Positions 27,120 through 38,456 of a stretch of DNA of 64,000 nucleotides are shown here, in pieces. The notes beneath the pieces are model-generated. The model had not been told where the DNA came from, did no database searches, and worked only from the letters and a program-made list of their open reading frames with translations. Every line of letters begins with the position of its first letter. The first letter of the stretch is position 1. The DNA lies in the NCBI GenBank assembly GCA_963920575.1, contig OY986970.1, forward strand, positions 17,878,851 to 17,942,850, read 5' to 3'. The translations under genes and the position numbers were made by a program. This stretch comes from Narthecium ossifragum (Eukaryota; Streptophyta; Magnoliopsida; Dioscoreales; Nartheciaceae).

Positions 27120-30100
27120 TCATTCAAGATCTATAGTGTCCGTTGTAGCAACATCTGATGACACGATTAACCCAAATTTTTCTATCTCATCGTATAGGAA
27201 TCCCATCCAATGGCACAAGCATCTCGATATCGAGCCCAGCTGCTGACTACTGGTGGCATTGGACATCCAGGCTGCATGTGTAGTTGAACAAAGTGATTTC
27301 CGTTTACGAACCCGATCGCGATGATCCTCCGTGCCGGTTTCGGGGGCGCTGCTGTCCAAAGTGGCAATAAGGTCACGCATTGTCTTCTGGAGATGTGAAG
27401 TAGGACAACCGAGTATCGTGATGCAATAAGATAACCCATGTCCAGCATGGTCATCTATCGATCGGGTAGAGTGTTGTATTCGAGAAACGACAATGAGTAC
27501 ATAAACTCGTGAACACGCTTTTCATTCCCATACAACTTAAGGTAGCCCTCGAAGTGATCACGCAACTCATTGATAAGATCGTTCCTCACTTGGGACCAGT
27601 TGTCCTCGCCGTAGCCCAATAGCCCGGCTATCGCTCTAAAGCCGCAGTTACCATCTGATGCAACATCCTTAACATGCTTAATATATTTTGTCAACCCTTC
27701 TGGAAACTGGCCAAGATAGCCCAGCGGATCGGCTGTCCGAGCCCTTATCACTCTCTCCTTTGGGCGCTTTTTTTTGACTATATCAGGCTTCTCTGGTTTC
27801 ATGCAAGATATGGGACTAACATGTAGAGGTGTTTCTTCTAGTGAGTTACTGTCCTTGAACGAAGGTGCATACTCAAAGGCGGATGGGTCGCGTTATGTTG
27901 AGAGCATCAACTTCTTCTCCTTAGCGCTTGGTCGACCGCGGGTCCTCAACTTCACCTCTGGCTCAAGAACATAACTAGACTGCGGTTCTGCTAGCTCATA
28001 CATTTTCCTCAGCATATGCATTCTTCCTGCCTCATTCTGAGCTAGAAATGCGTTTTCCAAGCGTTCTAGCGCATTTTGGCACTTAAGTTTTGGGATTTCA
28101 TTGGCTGGTATAGCCGACAAGTCAAGCTTCCGCCAATGGTGATGTATGCATGCTAGGGGTATGGGGCAGCAATGAAGCTTGTGGTTGGCGATCTCATGGG
28201 CACATGGCAAGCCATGTGTGCGTCGGACTGTACAACCACATGCGGACTTATCCGCACCGATCTCATTGGCTCTCTCTGATTCTTTTTGAACTATTAAAAG
28301 TGCACTCTTTGAAATGAAGCATCGCAGCTCTTTGAAGATGGTTGGCTTGAAGCTGTGATGCACAATGTATTTGCTCTTCTCGAAGGAGGCTTTGATCTCA
28401 CAGTGTTGCAGCTCAAGCAGGGAGTGAATAGTAGCCCACGATGTGTCAAAACTGCAGCTGGATGCCCCAAGATGCCACTTTAACTTGGCATGTGCACTCT
28501 CTACCCTATTTGTAGTGTGATTGCCAAAATGCATATATTCGTCAGTCCAAGCACTGACGAACAGTTCTTTGAAGCCATCCAGCCACGATTCCCGAACATA
28601 TTTAGAAGCTGCTGGGTAACCGCAAAAAGATGTCTCTAGTGTCTCCAACTGTTTCTTGTACTCCTCCTCGGTAGATGCAGTTACAACCAATTTCCACATT
28701 GTCATGAACAAGTCGGCTTTATCTGTAGTTTTGAAAATGTGTTTGCAGCTGAGCTCTACGTTCTTTTGGATATGCCATCTACATAGCATGCTTTTGGACT
28801 CCGGAAAGACCGAGCTGATAGCGTTCATCAAAGCCAGTTCTCGGTCTGTCACCACAACGCTTGGCATTGAGCATCCTTCTAGCAATGTCCTTAATATTTT
28901 CAAAGCCCATTTGTACCTGTCCTCCTTCTCACACTCTATGTAGGCAAAAGCTGCGGCGAATGTCATACTCGTCGACGTGACGCCAAGAATCTCTAGCAGT
29001 GGAAGTCGGTATCTATTGGTCTTGTAGGTGCAATCCATAATCAACACCTCGGGAAATGCACGGATTAAATCAATAGACATAGGGTGTGCCCAGAATACGT
29101 CCCTCACAGCGTCTGTGTCTTCTCGAACCGTATGATACTCAACGTATCCAAACTCATTTAGATGCTTCAATAGTTGCTGCATCTCTGATCTCCCAGCCTT
29201 TTCAATCACCCTATTCCTTTGGCGTACATTGTAGATAGTCTTCATGGTGGATATGTTTTCAGGATCTTGTTGCTTTATAGTGTTCAGGATTTGCCGTGGC
29301 TTCACTAGGTTTGCTGACATCATAACCACCATATCATTTTATTCAGCAGATAATCTTCCGGCGAACGAGTGACCCTCGAGGTGATCCGCATGGGGGTGAT
29401 TGTGGACTCCGTAAATAACTCTGAGCATCCAATCATCATCAGATACAAGCTTCACACCCTGAAGCTTGAAAGGACATCCACACTTCTTCGTCCCGGAGTC
29501 GACGGATTTTTTCCTTCGATTGGCAAATTTTTTCTTCCCGCTATCATCTTTGTTCATAGTTTTCTGATACTCTCCACTACGCTCACATGCCAAGGTAATC
29601 CTCGGCTTTCTACCACACCCCCCGACCTCTGAATTCTTTGTCACAATCACCAGCCCATTCTGCCTCCCAACTGTCTGTACCCATTGGACAAATGGTTGTC
29701 GACTTTGAAATATCTATAATCAAACAATAAGAATTATGTTAATCAAACAATAAGAATTATGTTAATGAACTTTAGACCTAGTTGTCGTCCGACAAGATAT
29801 AGCGATTAAACAACATACCGTATTGGTCATGAATTCCAGTGTGTAGTCGTGAGTAATTATAGCTCCTACACCGCTCGCATCAGTAGAAACATGCTCCTGA
29901 ATGTAAGCAAAGAGTTAGTAAGGCAGGTAGCCAACACTGTGTTCACATCGGTACCATGGTACCGGTATACGAACGTATTATTCGGTACCATTTTACCGGT
30001 ATATAAAGCTATAGTTTCGGTGGATACGTACCGGTATACATAGCATACTAATCGGTACTATGTTACCGGTACATAAAGCCAAAGTATCGGTGGATACATA

Positions 30101-30251
30101 CCGGTATACATAGCATACTAATCGGTACTATGTTACTATTGATCAAAACGCGATCCGGGAAGGACAAAAAAAATCAAGAGAAGAGGAAATGTACATTTTT
30201 TGAGGGCCTTTTCTCGTCTCCTTCGCTCCAGCATTCGTCTTTTCCATCCAT
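27120..30251 (-). pseudogene. MULE transposase-OTU cysteine protease fusion
   Basis: Exons on -: 30251-30195 (19 codons from ATG), 29896-29819 (26 codons), 29713-27120; splice phases agree. Order: FAR1/WRKY-GCM1-type zinc domain (CGCPF ... VHNHP, about 29340-29650); MULE DDE domain with VLIMDCTYKTNRY (first Asp), VVVTDREL (second Asp) and TTNRVESAHAKLK (Glu); a SWIM zinc finger (CGCTVRRTHGLPCAHEIA, about 28190-28260); then an OTU domain with DGNCGFRAIAG (Cys nucleophile region) and NGNHFVQ (His). Four lesions: in-frame stops at 29339-29341, 27893-27895 and 27455-27457, and a shift near 27185 after which another frame reads to 27120. All three stop-separated parts share one frame and the catalytic residues survive, so the damage is recent. 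Fusions of FAR1-like transposase with OTU are known in plants; what the OTU protease cleaves for the element is unknown. Confidence 0.85.
29897..30194 (-). promoter_or_regulatory. First intron of the transposase-OTU gene with right TATCGGTA cluster
   Basis: Intron between exon 1 (donor GTACAT at 30194) and exon 2 (acceptor CATTCAG at 29897). 29948-30135 carries about 11 half-sites, mostly ATCGGTAC and TACCGGTA, including two near-identical copies of about 80 bp (GTTTCGGTGGATACGTACCGG and GTATCGGTGGATACATACCGG types). It mirrors the position of the left cluster in the PMD first intron. Confidence 0.7.
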
Positions 30252-30693
30252 TTCGACCTAACACACCTTGAATTGACAATGTATAATGGGGAGGGCTTGT
30301 GTGAGTTGAAAACCTAAGGCTTGGAGGAGATGGTTTGGAGTATAATGTGAATGTGTTGGGAAGATAAGAAAGAAGATAGAATATGATGAGGGTAGGGAAG
30401 AACTATCTAGGATGGAGGGGGAGTGAGTAAGTTGAAGACCTAGGGCTTGGAGGAGATGGTTAGGGATTGGAGGAGGTGGTTTGAGGCGGTGAAAATGATG
30501 AAGGGGGAGTAAGGGGAAGATGTGGTGTTGTGATGTATTGAGAAATAATTGTTAAGGTAGATAAGATTTTGTGATGTATTATGTTTTGAAAGGTTATTTT
30601 AGATATTTAATCAATGAGTGTTTTGGATATGAAAATTATGTTAAGTAGATGTGATGCGATGAGTCTAAATTATGGTGCTGATAGCCACACACT
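30252..30693 (-). promoter_or_regulatory. Promoter side and right terminal inverted repeat of the MULE
   Basis: Read on -, a C/T-rich leader precedes the ATG at 30251. The terminal ~130 bp (30560-30693) pair with the left end. Two direct copies of 'aagacctagggcttggaggagatggtt'-like sequence lie at about 30310-30335 and 30434-30460. Confidence 0.6.
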
Positions 30694-30702
30694 TAAGTTT
30701 GA

Positions 30703-31107
30703 CATAAGGAAGTCCTCCCAACATTAGTGATTTTGGACCCGTGAACCAATTCGTGTATAATCAGACAACACTCCACATTCCCCCTTTCGACACCTGAATT
30801 TGCTATTTTCCTCCGAGGAGACTTTAAAAGGGCATTTTTGCTTGATATGCTGCGGTGAAGCTTTGGCGTCCACAACAGTACCCCATAGAACCCATTCAAG
30901 CCCATGTCAAGTGCAAACATGTGCAATACACCATAGCCAAACAAAGCAACTCAAAGATCTGATCCTGTGGAACAGTCTACATTTAATTACTCACGTCTGA
31001 TAAGATAAACTCACAAGCCAAGGTTCGCTACTAAACCATCCTCTACTAGAAACCAAAATCCCCCAGATGCTGGTTAAAATATCCTCCTCTATGTAAAAGA
31101 TCAGGGG
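30703..31107 (-). other. 3' UTR and downstream flank of the CacyBP-like gene
   Basis: Non-coding; the region between the MULE target duplication and the stop codon at 31108-31110. Nothing else seen. Confidence 0.5.
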
Positions 31108-34100
31108 TCAGGCGTCGTAGTTTCTTAGCGGGTCTGCTGTTTTCCCAGACCTTGCGTCGGACCATGCTTTGGCGATTGTTCGCTTCATTTCATCATCACC
31201 CTCTTCGTACATATTCTGCAGAATATGAAAAATAAACTCCGAATAAGATATCTGATGAAGAATACAACATTTGTAAAATGTAAAATAATGGCGCATAAAA
31301 GGAGTCACCTTCATCAGATCCATGATGCCTGCCATTGGATCCTTCTCTTTATCCAAATTTGGCTTCAGCTGCAGTCATAAGAATCACACCATTAAATCAC
31401 TGATGGTAACATCTGGGATGAATAAGCAAGTGCAGGAATTACAGCGGCCAAAAATAGTAAAGCAACATTGTAAAGAAACAGTAGGTCTGCCTGACATATC
31501 AAACAACCAGATTCTTCTTGATTAATTACAACTACTAATTCAGATATTCAGCAAATTTACCAAGACTACTGTAGTCACACTGGAAGAAATCAATATGGCA
31601 CTAACCATTCCATGCAGATCAAAAACATCTACTCTCGTAAGCTATTGCTTTCCATTATCTGAGATGACATATGGTAGAAAAGCTCAGCGGTACAAAACAA
31701 AGAATAAGAGGAAAGCTCTCTATCCAAAAATGCACACACTCGCCCAAGTACAAGAGAGAATTTACATCAAGACTCTTCTTAAGTGGCCTACATCTGCAGA
31801 AGTTGGATAGTGAGAAATGGGTCAACAAGATATGATGAAGAAAATAATGCACGTGTCATGGAGCCTTTGCATGACAACATATGAGAGCAGACAATGGAAA
31901 AGCGAATGCTCAAAAGCACATGAAGAGAAAAAATATCAAATGAATAGAAATGTGAACCATTGGAAGCTTTTTGGAGATTCATATTTCCCCAAATTCTAAC
32001 TTGTGAAGCACTGTTCAATCATTCTCCAAAACTGAAGAAAGATTTGTAACAAAATCCAGACCGTGAGAGATTTACCTTATCATCCTTGAAGTGCAAGTCT
32101 AGCCAATTTCCTTTGGAAGCTTTGAACAGCGTAACTATAACCCTTGTAGGTTTAACCACCACCTTGCATTTCTCAGGCACGATTTCATTGTTCAGTTTTG
32201 GTATGGCACATCGGTAGTTCTTTCCTTGGACATCAGGAATTTTGATGTCCATAGACATTGGCTTGAAAACAGGCTCCATCTTCTCTTGATCCACACCCTC
32301 GAGGGGTATATAAATCTAGACAATAAAGTCATATTCCCATTAGATTAAGACAACCCAATTTACATAAAACTAACATTGTCAAATGCATCAATTCCTGAAT
32401 CAGTAAATAAGAGGCAAATAAACTTTTCTTTTAGATGATGCTTTCCTGAATAAAAGTTAAAATACTGAACTGATCACCATCCAATTGTTTGATAGTCGGA
32501 TTACATTGATACTAAAGGCTTAGATTTTTTCAGAATTTTTTCTTTATGTTCCAACACAATCTGCTACATGAGTCACTAATAAACAAGCAACAGAAGTATG
32601 TGCATCATGTTGTCTTATGTTCCCAACAAAACAAGGCCATATGATGCAATATTTCCTCCACTCAATATTGTCCAAAGGGGATTTCACCTGCTACGGGACG
32701 TTTTTGACCAAATGTTTGAAATGGTAATTTCACCAAAATGAAGAAGTAATAAAGAGCAACTGGTTAAACGTTGAAAGGCTGGTCAGAGAGCACTAATGTA
32801 ATACACAAAAAGAATTTGAAAGCTGCTGAGAAAATCATTCAGAGCATTCCCACACATGACCTGCTGCAAGGCAATTACGAGTACTATAGTCTGCAGGAAT
32901 AACCCCAACCGTCTGTCCAATACCTCCAAAAATTCTGATGATTGTGTTCCCATTAAAGCTACAAGGAATAGAAGTATCATCTTTTAAACAAATCTCGTGA
33001 ATCAAACCAACATATGTTTTGTCTTGCAAGCAACACAAACTCTTTAACTCAGAATTATCAACACCGACTAAAGATATTATTTACACCATCCATGTTCATA
33101 ATAATCTGAAATTGGAACCCCCTGTATCTTATTCCCCGCAGCAGTCAGTATTGAAACTAAGATTGGTATAACACCATTCAATAGTTGCAGCTGCAATTTA
33201 AAGTTTCTACATTGTTTTTTGAGATAATATCAGTCGACTATGAATATCTAAGACACTACCAGGGTAATAAGCACCATAACTGCCTGGAAATTTCTGTTTT
33301 TAAAACTTATGGTTGTATGTACCAGAACAATTGGAGTCCCTTTTTACTTAGGCGATTCCTTAAATTTCTCGCCTTTTGGCCTCATAATCACTCATTTTGA
33401 CCACACATTCCCACTGATAATTTCATTTGTCTATGTGTTACATTCACCAATCCATTATTAGCAACTTTCTATAACCTTATCTGCCACAGTACAAGCACAT
33501 AATAACAACCCACCCTTAACTGAATAAGACATCATCATGCATGCCTACGTTATTCATTTTCTCCTAAGACGGAATCCAATCAAACCTGCCTCACAATTTA
33601 AACCCTACTCCTATCCAGGCAAACAGTCCACATTGTGCTGGATCACCAATCAAAAATCACTTCAGCTCTTAAGTTTCAGAATCAATTCATCTCTGTTTCA
33701 GCATTGATCTAGTGGAAGTTCATCAGATATCCTAATAATTTAATCAAAAAGTACTACAAATAACATAGTTTGTTCCTTATCCTACGGTGAGTAAAGTACA
33801 ATTTCAATATCTCAGAGTAGTGCCATCCATAAGCTGCATTCTTGAAATAAGAGAAATAATGCAAGGACAACTTCACGAGATGGTTAATCCACAACTCAAA
33901 TCACTAATCCGGAGGGAACAAAGTAGTAGCACAAAAGCTCGCGCCAGTAAATCCTCGAACGTAAGACTGTCGTCCTGTTAAACTATCAGACTAATCTTAC
34001 CACACCCAGATTTCTATACCATTTCCAAAAATAAACTGAACAAAAACAGTACAGGAACAAACCTTGATCTTGTCACTATCCTGATCCCAGCTGAACGATC

Positions 34101-34457
34101 CCAGAGTGACATAAATCAGCACGCTGCTGGCAGGGGTGCCAACGGCAGCAGGCGCCTTCTCCAAAGACGGTGGAGCAGCGGAGGCGACCTTCGATAGCTG
34201 CAGAGATGTAAACAATCGGTCAGATGACCCGACCGCCGCGGGATGGGGGAGCGCGCTCGCACACACCCACATACAGAGAAGTTGCGTATAGGGACAGGAG
34301 AAGGGGGTATACGAACGCAAACAACCTTGGAAACGAGGGAACGAATCTCCCCAGAGATGAGCGAGCTAACGCGGGGCCGCTTGGCGATGGACTCGAGATG
34401 GCGGAGCTCTTCAAGGTCGAGCTTGAGCTGCTCCTCCTCCGATGACGATGCCGCCAT
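31108..34457 (-). CDS. Calcyclin-binding protein (CacyBP/SIP)-like CS-SGS protein, 5 exons
   Basis: Exons on -: 34457-34326 (44 codons), 34197-34063 (45), 32315-32076 (80), 31368-31309 (20), 31215-31108 (35 plus stop). All introns are GT-AG, every junction is phase 0, 224 residues in total. The N-terminal helical hairpin (LKLDLEELRHLESIAKRPRV) is like the CacyBP dimerisation/Siah-binding region. A CS (p23-like) domain spans about residues 70-165 (SVLIYVTLGSFSWDQ, YRCAIPKLNNEI, KVVVKPTRVIVTLFK). The C-terminal SGS region contains DPMAGIMDLMK and MKRTIAKAWSDARSGK. The family acts as adaptor/co-chaperone in SCF-type ubiquitin ligase complexes in animals; the plant role is less clear. No lesions. 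The 1.75-kb intron 2 (32316-34062) is the largest and holds no recognised element. Confidence 0.92.
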
Positions 34458-35300
34458 TGACGTCGCCGCTGCTGCTAGCCGGAAATGGCTCGCGTTACCG
34501 GTTGTGCGAGGGTTGCCCTAAGAGGCAGGGAAGGTTCTGGAGACACAGAGAGAGAGGGAGAGATGATAACCGAAGCGGCGAGCGCGGTCAGGAATGTTCC
34601 GGAATTTGGAGGGATTGCGGCTGGTAAACTCACATTGTTTGGGCGGAAGTTAGAGGTGTCAAGCCCAATGGACCTAAAGCTCTTTAGTTGGCCATTAGGC
34701 AAATTCAGCAGTTTATCACCGCATGGGTAATATAATAGGTTTTTGTATATCATCAGCTACATTTTATTAATAATCCGTATTGATTATTTCATCTAGCAAT
34801 TTTATTTATTAATTTTATTTGTAAATCAGTACCTGTCATGAGCTTTCGTTTATACGCGTCAAGTTTGATTGTTACTTGACTGTCTAATCATAGTCAACAT
34901 ATGTCTAAATGATAATAAAAAAACCCTCTCATTATTTATAATATGTTAGACCAAAATAAGTTTTGGTTAATTATATGTTAAATCAAAATAATTTCCCAAC
35001 CGTTTCAGGATTTTTATCCCTCTCCACTCCAAAACATGATCGTCCTGGGGCTCTTCGTGGAACGGCTCATTTCTTTCCCCAGTCGCCATCTCATTCACCG
35101 TGATCCTAGGGTTATCTCCATCTCCCCACTCACCATGATCCTAGGGTTTTCTGTGGTCTACACCGTTCTTCTCCACTCACTCATGTGTCTCCCGCTTTGG
35201 TGGTGGATCTGAAGCTCGATGAGCCAATGAACTTTTCCCTCTCCACGGCGGTGCTGAACCTGGTCGGCAACCAAGGAAGCTGCTGCTATCCCGTGCATCA
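34458..35300 (-). promoter_or_regulatory. 5' flank of the CacyBP-like gene and unassigned intergenic DNA
   Basis: 34458-34760 is GC-rich near the ATG and then unstructured; the presumed promoter on -. 34760-35030 is AT-rich. 35030-35300 holds a short duplicated phrase (GTGATCCTAGGGTT / ATGATCCTAGGGTT) and an open stretch at 35185-35300 of exon-like composition (LDEPMNFSLSTAVLNLVG) that I do not recognise. It is cut by the family A fragment at 35301. Confidence 0.4.
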
Positions 35301-36412
35301 TATCGCGTCCCGACCCGTGAAAGCCCAACCGGGCCGGCGATGCGAACCGGAACCTAACGAAACGCGAAAAATTTGGCGAGGGTTCCCTCTAACCTATTGG
35401 TCTTCCTAAACAGTTCAGCAAAACACCCTCAATTTAAAAGACAATAATTTAAACAGCCTCGGACCCAAGATTACAAATCCAAAAGAGTTAATATACATAT
35501 CCTTGGAAAGGGGAAGATCCAAATACAACATTTATATAAACACTCCCGTAGGAGACTAACTAACATAAGGTTCAAAGCAGTAAAAGATCGCCACCTCTCA
35601 GACTCTGCCTGGCGCCGCTACACTGCCAACCAACTACGCCCGGTAGGGGCCACCAAAGAGGAGCTAATGGCTGCACCTGCAAAACATAGCCCGGGTAGGA
35701 GTGAGCAACTAAGCTCAGTAGGGAAACAACCCTACGACACACAGAAGGAAGAGGGAAACGTAACGGTGTCACCCTCAAGTAAGACCTGGATGTATACAGA
35801 GGTCCCATAACCCCACCACGTGTCCCTGAGGTCCACGATCATGATCTTCCAGAAGAACTGGTCACATGATGGATCACACTCAGTAAGCAAGAACTAACAC
35901 TGCTGGCTCACAAGCAGGGAAACGACACTGCAGGCGGGCAATGGCACCGATGAGTAGGCGACCCCTCTACCCAAGAGTCAACACAGTGGATCACCGGCTA
36001 CAACTCAGAATTCGACTCGAGGTCGACACGACCTCTACAATCACCAAGCAACAGGTGTACCAGTCATCTAGACCTATCATCGAATTTGATTGTACACCAC
36101 AATTCAAACCGGGTCCAAACTACCCAACCCCGGTCCTAGGGCTAAATCTGAGCTTCCAGCCTCGGGACGCCGACCCACAGATCGTCCACGTCCTAACCAT
36201 GCAACTAAAGCACAACAGAGATGCATGCAATGAACATACGCATATAAGCAGTTAAGCATGCAGCATGATGTGATAATAGCATAACAAGGTCTGGGCTCGG
36301 CACACTGCCGCCCCGAGGTGGGTGGTGAACAGATATTTAAGGTCTGAAACTGTTGTAGTGGTACACCACCAACTGCCATCCAGTTCACCAGCAACCAATG
36401 TTTGTATCGGTA
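35301..36412 (-). mobile_element. Family A LTR, truncated
   Basis: Starts TATCGCGTCCCGACCC (a mutated TGTCGCGCCCCGACCC) and follows family A through the 'gtaggggccacc' block, the 'aaggtctgggctcggcac' block and 'caccaccaactgcca'. Homology to the copies at 9451 and 11504 stops at about 36412 ('tgtatcggtagc'), where Harbinger sequence begins. About half the LTR is missing, including the TATA side. Confidence 0.75.
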
Positions 36413-38456
36413 GCTATCTCATATTTCTATAAAAGCAACAGTTTGCACTTGAGTGAAATCAAGATCTGCCACTACCTAAGTTCTCTCTCTCCCTCTCTCC
36501 AAAAATGAATTATGGAGCTGAGTCATCACATTTACCATCTTCATCCTCTTCTGATGATGAATTATTTTCTCAATATTTTCAAGAGTGGGAGGAAGAAACA
36601 ACTGAGTGGGCGAAAGAGGATGAAATCTTGGATCATATTTATACCTCCAACAAGGCCAAAATTGCATATCAACTTGAAGATGATGAGCAACCAAGACGCA
36701 GAGGTTTAGTACCTGGTCATGTGGTGATCAACCGCGGGAGGGTCGAAGTTAATACAAGGCTATGGAATGATTACTTCTCTGATAACCCCACATATGGGGA
36801 TAATCTATTTCGTAGAAGGTTTTGAATGCGAAGGAATCTATTCCTCCGTATTGTCACTGCAGTACAAGAGCACGACAACTTCTTCGTTCAAAAGAAAGAT
36901 GGTATTGGTAAGCTTGGATTATCTGCTTTACAAAAAATTACAGCAGCATTTCGTATGTTGGCATATGGAACATCAGCTGATAGTATCGACGAATATATTC
37001 GGATTGGTGAGTCAACTGTAATCTAATGTTTGAAGAGATTTTGCAGGGCAATTGTAGAGGTGTACAAAGATGAATATTTGAGGTATCCCAATGCAAATGA
37101 TGTTGCAAGATTGTTACAGAAAGGCGAAGAACGAGGGTTTCCAGGAATGTTGGGAAGTCTAGATTGCATGCATTGGCAATGGAAGAATTGTTCAACGGCA
37201 TGGGCAGGGCAATATTCAGGGCGTCATGGAGGGCCAACTATTATTCTTGAGGCAGTAGCATCATATGACTTATGGATATGGCATGCATACTTCGGCTTAC
37301 CAGGCTCAAACAATGATATTAATGTACTACAGTCGTCTCATTTGTTCGCCAACTTAACAGAAGGTATTACCCCTCCTGCTCATTAAACAATTCAAGGAAA
37401 AAATTATGACATTGGTTATTATTTAGCCGATGGCATATACCCGAAATGGTCGACACTTGTTCAAACCATTTCTCAGTCACAAGATAAAAAAAAACAATAT
37501 TTCGCAATGATGCAAGAAGCATGCCGGAAAGATGTGGAGCGGGCATTCGGAGTTCTTCAATCAAGATTTGCAATTGTTAAGGGTCCAGCACGTTTCTTGG
37601 ATAAACGTGTGTTACATGATATCATGACTGCTTGTGTTATAATGCATAATATGATTGTCGAAGATGAACGAGATGAAGATGAAAGTGATGTCATTTCTAC
37701 TCCGCCACGTACTCAGCATGCTGATGAGATGGAGGCAAGTGAATCCGACCGATTTCGCCAGTTTCTTAATCGACATAAAAAGATCAAGGACAAAGAAGCA
37801 CATTTTGCACTTCGGAATGCACTGATTGAACATTTATGGGAACGACATGGCAATGAAGAGATGTAACGTTTTTATCTATATTCAATGTTTTCACGTCTTA
37901 ATGCATATTAAATTAAAATTCTCAATGTTTAGTGTGTAAGATTCATCTTCATTTTAGTATTCTGCACAAATAACTTTAGATAATGTAATTACGATTAGAA
38001 TTAATTTTATTAAACACCCACGTACTAAAATATAATTTAAAAACCCAATGATGAAAAAAAACAGTAAAAAAATAATTTATATACAATTAGATAAATAATA
38101 ATTAAAAAGTATTCAATATTAGTCTTGTTTTGTAGGGATCGACAAGAGTTTTCCAATGATATATTATTTATTCTAAATAAATCAGTAATTTTAAAGTTAC
38201 ACAAATTATTGTAATTAAAGTACTTTAGCTATAGGATATGTTAGTAATTTAGAATTAAATGAGAAGAGTAGAAAGGGTAGTTTAGGTATTATAAATGTTA
38301 TTAAATATGATTGCTGCATATATGCAGCTCATACTCACCGGCTGCATATATGCAGCCTTGGGGAAGGAGCTGCATAAATGCAGCTGGATTTGCCGCCCGA
38401 TTGGAGCGGAACCGGGCTACAAATTTGAGTTTTGCAGCCCGGTTGGAGATGCTCTC
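36413..38456 (+). mobile_element. PIF/Harbinger element, left end missing
   Basis: Contains the nuclease ORF (36505-37866) and a right end with the plant Harbinger-type terminus CCGGTTGGAGATGCTCT (about 38440-38456). The matching left end (AGAGCATCTCCAACC) is absent: a family A LTR fragment abuts at 36412. 37867-38280 is AT-rich non-coding. 38310-38390 contains CTGCATATATGCAGC-type palindromes and a second, internal TIR-like copy (GCCCGATTGGAGC). No separate Myb-like ORF1 was found. Confidence 0.7.
36505..37866 (+). pseudogene. Harbinger-type DDE nuclease with three in-frame stop codons
   Basis: A single + frame of 454 codons with stops at 36823-36825, 37024-37026 and 37384-37386 before the natural stop at 37864-37866. 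It resembles plant PIF/Harbinger transposon proteins: acidic N-terminus (SSSSDDELFSQYF), a helix-turn-helix-like DNA-binding block (LGLSALQKITAAFRMLAYG), then the nuclease with LGSLDCMHW (first Asp), LPGSNNDINVL (second Asp) and DVERAFGVLQSRF (Glu). Spacing and identity of the triad look intact. There are no frameshifts, only point stops, so inactivation is fairly recent and by substitution. Leakage of truncated products cannot give the full triad. Confidence 0.85.

Larger units (their letters stand above)
22970..30693. mobile_element. 7.7-kb composite Mutator-like element (MULE) with PMD and transposase-OTU genes
   Basis: Flanked by TAAGTTTGG (22961-22969) and TAAGTTTGA (30694-30702), a 9-bp duplication with one mismatch, the length expected for MULEs. 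The ends form imperfect terminal inverted repeats: left GCTATCCGCATCATAATTTG and the reverse complement of the right end GGCTATCAGCACCATAATTT. Weaker similarity continues to about 130 bp. Inside are two convergent genes: a PMD gene on + (23813-26270) and a MULE transposase fused to an OTU protease on - (27120-30251). Three clusters of TATCGGTA/TACCGATA motifs fill the non-coding parts. Both genes carry a few point lesions, so the copy is a recently dead autonomous-type element. A Harbinger-type MITE sits in a PMD intron. Confidence 0.85.
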
